Shown: positions 51,601 through 64,000 of the stretch, one piece after another | How positions within the stretch are numbered: position 1 is the first letter of the stretch | Layout: each line of letters opens with the position of its first letter | DNA from: Mycteria americana | Taxonomy: Eukaryota > Chordata > Aves > Ciconiiformes > Ciconiidae | DNA length: 64,000 nucleotides | Assembly: GCF_035582795.1 (NCBI RefSeq) | Contig: NC_134366.1 | Span: 138,222,756-138,286,755 of the forward strand | Direction of reading: 5' to 3' | Program-made: the position numbers and the translations under genes | The notes under the pieces: model-generated | Told to the model about the DNA's origin: nothing | Seen by the model: the letters and a program-made list of their open reading frames with translations, nothing else | The model's database searches: none

Positions 51601-54600
51601 TAAAAAATATTAATTAATTAAGCCTCACAACTTGAAAGGTAAATAAGAGTTATATTGGGATGGTTCTGTTTATCATTAGAATACAGTCTGATCCATTTGT
51701 GGTTGATGTTTGACAGCATATACCCCTGTTGACCCAGATGGTAACAATCACATACAGCAAGTATTTCTAGATTGTAACTGTAGACAAGAGTTTGACCAAA
51801 ACTTCCTAGACATTTAATGTAAACAGTGGCAAAATTAAGACACTGCCTAAACTGAGAAAGACACTAGTGTCAGTATTGTCTGTTAAATGCATTGGGAACT
51901 CCCATAAATACAGGTAGTTCCAACCATGTCTTGGTATTTGCCTGGGCAAGTCCCTTAATCTTTTCTTATCAAAACAAAGACCAAAGACATGCCATGTGGA
52001 ACAGATTCTGAAAGCTTTGTGGAGCCAAAAAAATCCGTTGCCTGTGACCCCAGAGAAAACTTCATTAAGGACATTTGGTAAGACTTCAGTGTGCTTGTAT
52101 TTCTTTGAGCCTTTCTGCTAGAAGTGTTGAATTATTTGAACTACGTCAATAAGTGCCCGAGTTTGTCTACATGAACTAAGTCATTTAAGATATTACTTAT
52201 GAAAGTAGTGAATTTGATGAAAGTATGAGTTAAGCTAAATTAATCATCAGTTAGTCACAGCCTTGTATCTAGGCAAGCAGCAGTCTTGCAATATGCAATG
52301 CCTGCGGGCAATAAGTAAGAATACTGTATCTCCCATGAAGCTTTGGGGCCATTTCTTTTTTATTTCACTGTGATTGTGCTAGCCTATAGACACACTATAA
52401 ATTCATTAAAATGCAAAACCCAAAGTATTTTGTACAACCTCTGCCCTTCCAGTGGTGTGATCCAGATACTGTATTCTTCAACTGAATTTCCCCAGCCCGT
52501 TGCAAAAAGAAAGCCCAGACTGCAGAAGTGCTTGTGCCACAAGCACACTGCCTATTCTCTGCTTCATAAACTTGCATCTTCCCCCAAAGCTTCAGAAACT
52601 TTAAGTGTATCCAGCAGGTAAACTAATCTATCTTCAAGGTGTCCCCATTGCAGAATTGTAATTCAGCAAAAGAGGTGATTTGTTGGGTACAATGCTCAGA
52701 ACGATTTCTTTGTAGGTGAATATCAGTGCTTATCACATCATCCAGAAACAGCTAGCCAGAGCAGCTTTTGTTAGTGCATTATTTCCGTCCTGTAACTCTC
52801 CTAGAGCCGAATGTTCTGCAGCAGCTTGACAACCTTAGTGTGTTTCTAACAGCTCATAGCCATTTGAGTGTTGATGATACAGAGGTTTTGATATCAAGTG
52901 AGTTTTATGCAAGAGGAATGGTGTCCCTGTTTTTATAACAGAAAGGTTAAAAAAAGCCTTTGTGGTGTCTGTTGTTATTTTCACCTAGGATCTAATTTAA
53001 GGGCAGTTCAGCGTACTTGGCTTTCACATGGCAGACCTGTGACGTGTCCTTTGTCTGCTACCAATGCTTCCCTACCCAGGGAGCTCCTTTCGGCTCACCT
53101 GAGTGGACTTTCAGTGCACCTGAGTGAAACTCTTTCAGCTGCTTCTGTGACTGCTTTCTGCTGTGCTTGTCAAATCTAACTGAATTGTGACAAAATTAAC
53201 AGGGCTAAAACCAGAGCAGTAACTAGGAATTAAGAAGCTGATAATATCAGTGTGGCCAAATGTACTAATCATAAAACAAAACAGTAGAATTTCACTGCTT
53301 GAATGGCAGCTTGTTTGCTATACTATACCAGTTCCTGTATTTTACAAGCTCAGTTGAAGAAATCTCTTTTTCAGGGGATGATTCAGTTCATTCACACGAT
53401 AGCCATAGGCAAAATTCCTCAGCCCACTGTATTTTGCTGTGAGAATATTCGTGTTCTGAAGTCAAGCTCAAATGTTCAGTCACTTCAGCTATTTGAACAA
53501 ACCAATTGTTTAACATTTCAAGTCACTTTTTAACAAAATCCATTTCTATACAGAAATGCTCCTAGTTAATTCTTGAGTTTACTTTGCTAGGCCAACCACA
53601 CTGAACTCTTGAACACCCAAGGAGTAGGTGCAGTAATATGAAAGTACAGTAAAAACATTACTATATTTACGTTAAGCAAATTAACTGTATAGGAGGCCCT
53701 ACATTAGTAGGGTGTCCAAGGAACTTAAGGCAATTGTGTGATGCAAAGCTGTAGTAGCAGTACCAATGTTTCCAACCTTGCTAGCACACAGTAAGAAGAC
53801 AGCAGGTCTTTCTGTTGTCTACGAGAAGAAACAACTCTTCTACCTGTCTCCCTCTTCTCCCCTTCTGCCCTATCAAAGTGAATACAAGAACAGGATCCTC
53901 ACCAAAACCGTTACATGATGTAGTGCATGGTGAGGGAAGTCTCTCATGCAGGAGGGACGTACCAGCTCATGTCTTGTGGTAAGGAGGGCTGCAGAGCTAG
54001 GAAAGGCTGAAATTTCAGCTTTGTATGGTTCTGTGGCTTCTCAGATGGGTCCCCACCCTTACAGACGTGAGATTAGTTTATTGTAAAGAAGAGAAACATA
54101 GAATTACAAATTTGTAATTCTATCAAAATGAAAACCATGCTTCAGAAGCATATAGCCGGCTTGGCTCAGTACATAGGAGTGTTCCCTCCTACTCTCTATC
54201 TTTAACGGAGGGACTGGGGAGCATGAATTAAATGATTAAATCAAATCAACTAACTAATTACATTAAAGCAGTAAGTTGGATAAAATTATTCAGTTTTGCT
54301 TTACAATATTGTGAAGGCAAATTCCCTGCACAGCTTCAAGTATAAAGTAGGAAAGATTCTTATTTAATGGGACTTGGCCACAGGAGTTGTGCAAAGCATC
54401 AGAGCCAGAAATAGCAGTCAGAAAGAAATGATACTTCAGACAAAGTGGAGCAGTATTCCCTGACAGTTCTGCCAAATTTGTTAATTTTTTAAAATGATTT
54501 TTTAAAGCACTGAATGATACTTTGTTTTAGCAGAGGTAAACTGCCCAAGCTAGCAGGCTACATGACACTGAAGTCATGTTTTGATTAGCATCAAGATTCC

Positions 54601-57600
54601 TACATGCCTAAATCAATTCATTGTGCAAGGGTACAAGAGCCAAAAAAAGTAATACTCAGAATTAACGATATTTGGTCATCTATTCTCCAGTGAGGCTGGA
54701 AACACAGATGAGTGTGGTGCCCTTCTTATTGCGTGTCATCAGAACTGTCTTCTTCAGCCCTGAAGAAAACACGTTTTTTAGCATTGGCAACTCTCTCTGC
54801 TTTATCAGGCATCTCATTTTTGGCATCACATGATTCTAGAAAACTTATCTCTCATTTGGAAGAAAAAAGAAATGTTCTTTAGGACTTAGTATTGCCAAAA
54901 AACCTTTCAAAATGCACAACCGTAAAGGCTATGAAGCCAGAAGATAAGTAACACGAACACAGCATTTATTATTTTTTAAAATATCATTATTTTGAAACCA
55001 GTTTCTTGATTTATCTTTGGGTTTTGACTCATCTCTTTTTTATTTAATGCCTGCTGTTGGCAGGAGTAGAGTGTCTTCATTTTTCAGTGGTTCTCCTGAT
55101 TTCTGCTGTTCAGTAACTTGAACATCTCTGTCATTTTCATCTGCATGGATCACCTTCGTAATTTAATGCTACTGTTACTATTGATGTAAGTGAGAGTGGT
55201 TGCCAATAACTTCAGAATGGAGCTTAACAAAAATATATTTTGGGAAATTTAAGCAGAGTCCTTCAGACTGTTTCAGACTGGACCTACTGTGTAGCATGGT
55301 TAAATCATTGTTATTCTTTTATTCCCTCTGTATAAATATAACAGCCATATAAAAATCTTTTTGATGTCTAGGATAGTGTATGGCATCAGAGGAAAACTAA
55401 GGAGGTCGTCTAAGCTGATTAAATAAAACCAACAAGAGTCACAGGAGGGAAGGGAGGAGGGAAAACACTTGCTTGCCTGATCTGAGATGTTTGCAAAAGC
55501 TGCAGCAATTCTCCACCAGTGAAGGATTGAAGTTTCCCTGGTGGACTGATGACCTTTGATATGATAATTGCTGGTTTTCCTGAAACTCCGAAAGAGAACA
55601 TGTATGGTAGGGTTAGAAGAAAAAGGGATAAATATTAATGAAGCATTGGATTTTCATTCAAGAACAGCAGGAGCCAAGCAGTTAAACACTCCTTTTCATC
55701 CCATGAAGCAGGATAGAAACTAAGATCCCTATAATATTTGCCACATAACTTACATGCCTTAATCTCTGAGCAGTTTTAGTGTTGTGTATCTCTGTAGCTA
55801 AGAGCTTATTCTGTTGTAGAAAAGAGTATTCATCCTGCTAATTTTCCTTCTTTTTAAACTGTCATATAAAATTTCATTTAAAAGGGTATTTTAAGTATTA
55901 TTAAGTTTTTACCTCCAGTGTAACACATACATACGTGTAAGGGCATTAATTTTCCATTATGGAGGCCTTAGAAGTTTTATTCTTCAGGTCAGGCTGGGTA
56001 AGGTATCACAGGACAGGAAAAAGGTGAAAGTATTATCCTTCCTTTGTTGTGATCCACATAAAAGTTACTACCTTTCGCATGAATCCAGGTGGATCTTAAG
56101 TTACTACTTTTCAAGATCCTCTTGCACACAGTTCACGACCATCTGCTTGATCATAGAAAATAACCAGTAAATGTGCTATAGTTGGCATGCACTTCACCTG
56201 CTCTCTCACAAGCTGGGTGAAAAGAAAAATGTTTGCAGAGCAAAACAGGGACAACACAGCCCATTGTTTACCACAAAGACTTTTTATCTTTTTTTGTAAC
56301 AGAGATGCAAGTGTCTTATTCACCTGGTGAAGTTACTTTCTTCGGAAGTTAGTTGTTGCTTTAGTTAGTAGGTGAAAAGATACTAGAGTTTGCCAACAGG
56401 CTTACTATCTCCAGTCCGATGTTAATTTGCATGTCTGTCATGGCTTGGAAAAGATTAGGTATTAGCCTTTCTTCTAGCATGTCAGCCGTATTGTGCTGTT
56501 ATCTTGAAGTATTTTAAAGCCAAATAAAATTGAGATTTTCAGACTGATTAGCTGGTGTGACTGCAAAGGCATTTTTGTATTCAAGAAATGTCTTTGTTAT
56601 AGCAGCCATCATATCTGACCTGCTCCCTAGGTCAATAAAGATGAAGGGCTCTTGGTCTGTTGCAGAAGGACCTCATTGTGGCCCACAACTGGGCCTGCTT
56701 TCATATGCATACACTTACTGCCAACCTAGCAACATACATGTTCTCTTCAAATGATTAATATAGCATCAAATGAGACATACTGTTTCTCTGGAAAACATCC
56801 TTGTAAAGCTAACTGAAATGGGAGGTTAAATATCAAAGGGCTAACACAAAGAAAGGGAATGATCAAACAACTAGACTATTTTGTGATTTACATGGGTTAT
56901 TTTGCTGATGATTAAGTAAAGAAAAACCTGCTGAGATGAGGAGTAAGCAATTACACATTGAGGAAACTCTCATACTTATTGCCTTATTAGTAGTATTCAT
57001 AGACTGAGAGACCCTCCACAGGGTGATCACTTGCTAATTCCTTATAGCCAAGGCTTTGATGTGCTTACATTATGTGATTTTCTTGGAGGAAGGGAAAAGG
57101 CAGGAAATATTCACTGAATGCATAACCACTGAGCATCAGAGAAAAATTGCAGAATTCAGGAAACATTTGTAAATAAAGGAGGTTGCATGCTTAATAATAG
57201 TTGCATCCCATCTTCAACTGTCAACATCCTTTCCTAGAAGGCCAGTTAATAAGAATAATATGTTAATCATAACCACTGGTTATTGCAAGATACAGAATAA
57301 TTCCCAAGAGTGATAGGGAGATACTTCATTGTCAGCACAGTTGACAACAGCAGTAATAGTTGGCTGTGGAAGTAGAGAAAACTTCGATTACTAGATCATA
57401 AAAGTTTCCTTTTACTGAATGTTACATGTATAGAAAAGACTTGGGAAAATGACACTTAATCTTTTCTCACTAGAATAGTAATTCCTGGTTCCTCCCATCT
57501 TGGCTTCCCCATCTACTGTATGGTTTCCTTGCTGCTAAGGAACCTTGCCTTTATGCTGACAGTCATTTTAGGCTCCTTTTCTGCTGCTTTATGCTTGAGC

Positions 57601-59794
57601 ATAAATTAGGTTCAGATGCCAGTTGATATTGTTAGATTCAAAAACAATTCTAGTAATGGTGGAGAGAAGAGAACATCTTACCTGTGTCTGGCCTGTGCCA
57701 GTAATGAACCAAAACATTAACAGATGGTGACTACTGTTAAATCCTTCAAATGCCAGCAAGTGCTGTTTCTTGAGGCACAAGCACATTGTGAGGACTTTTT
57801 TTCTGTGAGAGTCTGTAGCCTAGAGACTTGTGGACAAAGTATCAGGATAATAACAATAGCCTGACCATGGGATCAGCAAGTTCATCTGCTGGCACAACTG
57901 TGCTAACTTACGGTTGTTGAAGATGTGCTGCACTTGCCCAGTTAACAGATGATGCATCTGCCACAATAGTCCACAACACAGCAGCAAATAGTATGTCATA
58001 TTTTAGTACCTGCCGGTACTAAAGACCAAAGACATTCAGACCCAAGTCTGAATGTCCTGCAGATTATGCAATTTAAATGCCCTCTGTCTTCAAAGAGAGA
58101 AAAGGCATGGTATTGAAGAGTATTTAAATGTAGAATGTCTGACAGTTGCGTATTTATATATGGCAAAGAACCATAACACAGATGAATACTGTATCATGAA
58201 CCAATCCGAAAATTTTGTATTAGTAAATAAGTAAATATCAGTAAATCTTTGCCAGGTCCCTTACTTAGCTCCTAAGGTAACGTGCACCATACATTACTGA
58301 AGAAATACAGTATGTCTTAAATTCCTACAGTATAGAGCAGTAAGTGAAACCATGGTTTTACTTTGAATATTGACCCAAATATGGCACTGTTGGCTTATCA
58401 TTTCCCTTAATAATATCTGAATAGTATGTGATCAGTTTACAGGTAAAGACATTAATTAGTGTAAGACAGTCATAGCTCAAATGCAAGGCTGATGAATGGG
58501 AACAAGTCAGGAATACATCTTTGAGGAGGCTTACCTGGATGATCATTAAGGATCCAAGCTCATGGTCCAGTCTAGCTTGACATGTCATCATCCATAATAA
58601 ACTGTAGAATGGTGTTAGTTTTGGAAAGTCCTTCTGGCGTAACATCCTCAATAGTAATATCATGGGGTTTTAAGGGAGACCTTGTACCTAAGACTGTTGT
58701 CATTTAATATCGTAGGGATGTATGATCTGCACTATGTCTTTCATTAAAGGTAGAGCTGGCCAGAGGATGACAGTTCAGCTTTCAAGGATTCGGATTTTTT
58801 CATTTCACACTGCAATGAAAACAAAACCCTTCCAGTGTTTTTTGTTTTTCTTTCCACAACATGAAATTGTATTGAAATTTATTTTCAGATTGAAAAGTTA
58901 AGGTTTTCCATCTGAGTCTCAAGTCTGGGACTAAGCAGAAAGCTTAGCCTAGACTCAGAGTAGTCAAGCTGATCCTTCCCTGTTTTAGTTTCAATGTTAT
59001 TTTGTTGATACCAGTGATATTCAATTAGCTAATGGTTTGCACTGTGAATCAAGGAACTTAGATGAAAGAAGTTATGTAAGAAAACATGCAAAAATACTGA
59101 AAGTGTTATATCCAACACACAGTTTACAAACAGAGAATGACACATTAAAAATTTGTCCAAAAGTCCTATTCAAGAGGATATTTCCATAACATATGGCAAA
59201 GGGAGTAGTTTTTCAGCCATAAGCCTTAGGCAGGTATTAGACGCTAACTTGTGACATTCATCACACTGTCTAGGAGATGCATATGATTCACACTAGTCAA
59301 TCAGCTGCCTTGGTTTTAAGCAATTTCACGCTAAAAAGAAAATGTATTAGCAAAAGCTCTTTGCTATTTGGTTATGGTTATTTGCTTCCTAAAATTGCCT
59401 TCCCACTGTGTCCTCACCTGTAAGCTAAAACCTGTATCTTTTGACTGTTAACAGTTGTTATATATTTTGTATAGACTGCTGAACTGAATGTTAAACCATA
59501 GAAGATAGAATAATTTATAATAAATAGACCGCTCTTTATCATACTAGTAAAGGTGATGATTTGTGACATGCTCCATTCTACCGTATCGCAATTTTTGTTT
59601 GTTTGGTTGTGGTTGTTTACACCCTTCCCCACAGAATAGCCCATTCTGTAGATTTATCCGTAACAATTTCCTGGCAAAATGTACTTGTCCATTGCAACTT
59701 TTCGGGCAACTTTTCTGCAGTTATAGATAGTGGGGTTTGATTCTCATTCAGCCGGGTAGATACTTTTTCACTCATTACAACTGATGCTGTTGCT
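48646..59794. other. AT-rich intergenic or intronic stretch, no supported gene
   Basis: Unique AT-rich sequence. A 17-bp local tandem occurs at 49611-49645. Open frames up to about 100 codons (for example 58358-58663, minus) have no recognised motif. I see no RNA gene or repeat family. Confidence 0.5.
49611..49645. repeat. 17-bp tandem, two copies
   Basis: tatggctaacttacttt recurs 17 bases later as tatggctaacttgcttt, followed by further ctttta-rich words. Confidence 0.8.
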
Positions 59795-60300
59795 GCCCAT
59801 GCGTGTCATGGCCGTGAAGCACTGCCGGCCCTGCCTGCCCCTGCCCACCCCCTGGGGCCTTCACCTCCCTGCCCATGGCCCAGGACCCCATTCCAGCCCC
59901 CCGGGGCTCCCTGCACCTGCCCACGGCCCAGGACCCCATTCCAGCCCCCCAGGGCTCCCTGCACCTGCCCACGGCCCAGGGCCCCATTCCAGCCCCCCGG
60001 GGCTCCCTGCACCTGCCCATGGCCCAGGACCCCATTCCAGCCCCCTGGGCTCCCCCTGGCCCTGCCAGGCCATGGGCCCTGCTGAGCCGGGCCCACCCGT
60101 GGGCCCGTGTCCCAGCCTGGCCTGGGCCCGTCCCGATCCCCGTCCCTGTCCCCAGGGAGGTGCCCAGTGCCCGGGGCTGGGGCTGCCCCGGTGCCCCCCC
60201 AGTGCCCTGCTCCTGGTTTGGGGGCTGGGACAGGACCGGCTGCCAGCCCCTGCCCGACCGCTCCCGGCCATGGCCCTCTGGGCCCACACTGTGCCCTGAA
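59795..60300. repeat. isolated GC-rich block with minisatellite core
   Basis: About 500 bases of C-rich sequence begin and end abruptly in AT-rich DNA. CpG is present but far sparser than in the 13 kb island, while CCC/GGG and CC-CC words dominate, so it does not look like an unmethylated promoter island. Open frames exist in several frames on both strands (171, 149 and 184-198 codons), which is expected where AT-rich stops are rare and does not indicate a protein. No splice-site or start context supports coding. Confidence 0.75.
59877..60020 (+). repeat. 48-bp tandem repeat, three full copies plus a partial fourth
   Basis: Units start at 59877, 59925 and 59973 with ggcccaggRccccattccag and end with ctgcacctgcccaY. 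A fourth partial unit starts at 60021 and diverges after about 30 bases. The copies differ at only a few positions, which indicates recent expansion or homogenisation. Since 48 is a multiple of three, the repeat keeps all frames open. Confidence 0.96.
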
Positions 60301-62756
60301 AATGTGGTTATAGGTGTTACTTGAAACACAGGAGGATTTCATTTGGAGATACATAAAAATTACATTAGTGAATGTAGGAAACACATGCCAACGCTCAGAC
60401 ATCTCGCTATATCTCTTTCCCAGCTCTATTCCATGAAAAGCTGAATATGTAACTAATATTGTAATAAAGGCCTAGTTTGGGGAGATAAAATCATGCTAAG
60501 AAATGTGGAAGAGTCTTACAAATAGTTGCAATATTAAGATAAATGCCTCTGACCAGGGGTCAACAGAGTTTTAAATGCAGGAGATAATGGAAACATAATC
60601 CGGTGCCATATGATACTTCAGCATAATGCATTTTTCATTTCAGATCCTTTCTCTCTCTTTACACCTTGAAATGTTTGGTATATTTTTGTCCAGATTTTAA
60701 CATGTCTATAATCTAAAGGTACTTTACCAGCTAGGGAAGAGGTAAGTTTCTGGAAGCTTTCGGTAAAATGGAAAAACAAGAAGGTGGGGTAACCCGAGCA
60801 GGCGACCAAGTGGTGGATTATGCTATGTGCTATATGGGTGCTGTCATCCCCATCCTGCAGGTCTGGGGAGGAGATTTAGGGTGTGCTGTCTGCCTGAAAC
60901 CACTCTGCTTTTAAAGGAGATGCTACGGAGAGCTAGGAATTTTATAAAAGTACATTATAAAATTCAATAAAAGAACAGAGATAGGAAAATGTCATATTTT
61001 CAGGGTATCCTCCTTTCTGTAGCTTGGAAGTCTTTTGCACTGCCTCTCTGTTTAACACCACCACCACAGCAAGTGGTTTTTCCAAACAGTGTTCATGCTT
61101 TTCTTCACATGCAAGTTACAGTTTCCAGATATGCATCAGGACACTACACACAAATAACAGAGCATTTTCAGTCTGAAGTTTTTCTGTGTTAACATTCAGT
61201 GTTGAATTCTTCTGCCACAACGGAAAATGCTTGGGCAGAAAACGGGGGATTATGCGATGACCAGAGTTTTTCTGAATCTTCTGTCCAAGAGGTGTTGTTT
61301 GCTCTTTACTGTGAGCCATGGAAAGCACCTCTAATTTTGGAAGGAAGTTATCTGGAGGCTGTGTTAGTCCAAGAAACCTGTGACCCTCTGTCTCAGAGTA
61401 TCTATTATTAAGAGCTTATCATCAGAGCTGCCTACACAAGTAACCCTTACTACGGGGAAGATTCTGTGGGAACAAATGCAAGTTAATAACTTCATTCCTA
61501 CTATAGAAAACCTCTGGGAAATACATTAATCATTGTGATGTTAATAGATCATAATGATATCTTCAAGAGTAGTATGTTTTTGATAGATTTGAAGGTATTA
61601 AGAAATAAAAAGGATTTGTAAAATTTAATACATGCAGAGCTGGTTATGATTAGCCTTTTTTTCCAGAAGGCTTTTCATGCAAAACTGCTTTATTGTGGTT
61701 ATAAACCTTCCATCAAAATTTCTTAAATTAAATCTAGAAATGAACACATTCTGCAAATGCAATGCCATTGTAAATAGAGGCTTTGGAAAATTATCATTAT
61801 TCACTGTCTACAGCCCTGTGTTTAGAGTTTTGCAGTCTTCTAAGAAACTAATAAGCAGCCTGAATGATGTTTTCAGGAACAATTGGAACTTGTTGACAGT
61901 GCTAAAAATTTGAAATTCCATATTTTAAAGCAATAACTGTTTCACATAGTGAGACAGAGGATGTAGCATTTAAGATGCCTGCATTTAGACTTTAAAATCA
62001 GCCATATGGGACAGAAGGGGTCCCTCTGGAAAAATATTCGTTTAACTCCTGATAAATTACTCATTTTTGCCTGTTTATTTTAAAGGACAACATACACAGG
62101 AATGTATTCATGGCAGATGAATTAGCTCCTATATTATGAGTGTGCAGTGTGGTTAGTGTGAAACATTTACAGCACCCAGCTCATCAGAAACCAGTCAGAT
62201 CATTTGTTTCATTCTAGCTGTGCTCTTTACATTTACATGGGGCCTGGGACAGAGGGGATTTCAAATCTCTCCTTCTCTTATATAAAGTTGCACTTCTTTT
62301 CCAAATCCTGACTGCTTTAATCACTCTGTTTTATTAACAAAAAGAACCCCAAAATGCTGTCTAAATTGGTTTTCATTTCTGCTGAAGCAATGACCATTGA
62401 AATAATTGGAAGACTTCTCCCCAGTTCAAAGGACTTTGGTCATCCTGTAACTATGGCAAAAGCAGCTTTTTTAATGGCACTATTCATTTCTGGTCCTGAG
62501 AATAACACAAAAAGTTCAGAAATAATCAGAAATAGAAAAATCATGTTTTAAGTCAATCCAACGATTTGAAAATCTTCACTGATTCATTCACTTTACAAGT
62601 GAAATGCTCTGTGAAATTTTTGTTTCACTTAGCTTGCTTCTCCTTCTTTAAACAACAGCAGTACCTGTTTAAACAAATATTAAAATGTATTTGACTCAGC
62701 AGTTGTTAGCATCTAACAGTTCTGGGTCCCAAATATGGGAAAGACATCAATAAACT
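60301..62756. other. AT-rich stretch, no supported gene
   Basis: Short open frames only (for example 61199-61411 and 61677-61913 on +), with no motif, repeat family or convincing splice pair. Confidence 0.5.
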
Positions 62757-63112
62757 AGAGTGATTTCCGAGAGGGTTATCAAGATGGTGGGGTTGGAGCT
62801 CTTGCCCTGTGTGAAGAGGCTGCGGGAGCTGGGTTGTTCAGCATGGAGCAGAGACAGCTTTGATCTAACAGCAGCCCCCAGTGCTTACAGGAAGGTCACT
62901 GAGAAGATGGAGCCCCATTCCATGCATGGCAGGAAGGCAAGACACAATGGACATAAATTGAAACAAAAGAGGTTCAGACTGGATATAAGGAAAGACAAAT
63001 TTCACTCTCAGGACAGTCAAGAAGTGGAACAGGGCCCCAGAGCATTTGAGCAGTGTCCATCCTTGAGGGTTTTCAAGGCTTGACTTGGTAAAGCTCTGAC
63101 CAGCCTGGTCTG
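62757..63112 (+). mobile_element. CR1 LINE, internal to near-3' fragment
   Basis: On the plus strand the sequence matches the CR1 ORF2 C-terminal region: 'ggttatcaagatggtggggttggagctcttgcc', a 'gacacaatggacataaattgaaacaaaagaggttcagactggatata' type block reading '[18 protein letters not shown]', and 'ccttgagggttttcaaggcttgacttgg'. It resembles the subfamily at 26005-26896, not the one at 48337. Internal deletions are evident, and the terminal 'gtcccttccaacc' tail is absent, so the 3' end has been lost. Confidence 0.92.
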
Positions 63113-64000
63113 ACCTCACAGCTGAGCCTGCTAAGGACAAAGAAGTGGATTCTCTATATGTTGGTCTAAGCATTCCTGAATAGGGTCATTGATGCAGTTT
63201 ATGAGACACCTTTCATATAAGAACATCTCATCTACATTTAGGAAAAAAACATCCAGTAAAGCAAGCATTGATGGTTTCCCCACAATAATCACTGTAAACT
63301 GGGATGCCTCCCAGATTCCTTCCTACACAAAATGAAGAAAAGCACTACAGTTCTGTCCTTTGACTTTCTATCTCCTCTCCGTTATCTGGGAGTGATTTCT
63401 GGATCCATCCTCATCCTTCCCATTCCTGATCCATTCTGTATTATTCAGAAGCTTCTGTCTAATGATTACCAAATTCCATTCCTGCCTTCCCTCTCTGTGC
63501 ATAATGAACAGTCGGGTGCTGGGACATAAGGTTGACTGCCTGCTCCATCACTGCTAGAGAAAATAATTCAGTATGTGCTGTGTGAGACATCTTAGTACAA
63601 TCCTGGCTCATGAGCAGGCTTACAATTAACTATCTATAAAGATAAAAGATATATATCTCATTTATAAAGATGATATAAAATCATGTCTCTTCATTGCTAA
63701 ATAGGAACTTTGCTTAATAAGAAGTGCCTTGGAAATAAAAATATGTGTGCTTGAATGTATTCAGCCTCGGCTTCCATGCTTTAAAACTGCTCTCTCATCT
63801 ACAGAAGCCAGAACTGTGAAATTGAAGTACCTGCATGCACACTTGAGAGATGAAGAAAGTCTTTCCGCAGGCGTTTTCACTTAGAAAATGAAGGCGCATT
63901 TATATGTGCTACCCTTTCAAAATGTTTTCTCAGATAAAGTTATTCACAGAATAATTTCAACAAGTCATTCTTGAGCCTCTTAGATCTCAGACTGAAGATT
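63113..64000. other. AT-rich stretch to the right edge, no supported gene
   Basis: No repeat, exon or RNA gene recognised. Confidence 0.5.

Noticed and set aside
58358-58663. Minus-strand open frame followed by a consensus donor near 58534
   Set aside because: No convincing acceptor upstream and no partner exon.
1-64000. CRISPR array, prokaryotic operon, prophage or other microbial system
   Set aside because: No regularly spaced repeats, no ribosome-binding-site-led gene clusters, and CR1 elements show that this is vertebrate DNA.

Overview
The window looks like nuclear DNA from a bird, or another sauropsid. It is AT-rich, almost gene-free over tens of kilobases, and its recognisable interspersed repeats are all chicken-repeat-1 (CR1) LINEs. 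I see no prokaryotic gene layout, no CRISPR array, no rRNA or tRNA gene and no complete single-exon gene. Nearly all open frames are short and fit chance.

Layout. Positions 1-1684 hold the 3' part of a CR1 element on the + strand, with a recognisable but frameshifted reverse transcriptase. Positions 1685-12900 are AT-rich and contain a very old CR1 remnant (10075-10440, - strand). A CpG island at about 12900-13570 ends in a consensus splice donor and is the best promoter/first-exon candidate; a smaller GC-rich patch follows at 14440-14705. From 15.4 to 42.9 kb the + strand carries short open segments bounded by plausible splice sites. The set at 24524-24670, 31871-32008, 32180-32221, 35968-36038, 37960-38011 and 38312-38409 can be joined without a phase conflict. 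Possible 3' exons lie at 40825-40892, 42470-42522 and 42832-42881, and a possible non-coding or start exon at 15446-15538. I do not recognise the predicted protein. Because chance exons are common at this length scale, the model is a hypothesis, not a gene call. An independent coding-like open frame lies at 39774-39968.

Other CR1 copies lie at 26005-26896 (-), 48337-48645 (-) and 62757-63112 (+). The other conspicuous object is an isolated GC-rich block at about 59795-60300 with three 48-bp tandem units, surrounded by AT-rich DNA. The remainder (42.9-64 kb) is intergenic or intronic sequence without supported genes.

If the 13 kb island and the exon chain belong together, the window holds a + strand gene of about 30 kb from promoter to stop codon. 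If not, the island is the first exon of a gene whose coding part lies outside the window. No undescribed multi-gene system is visible.
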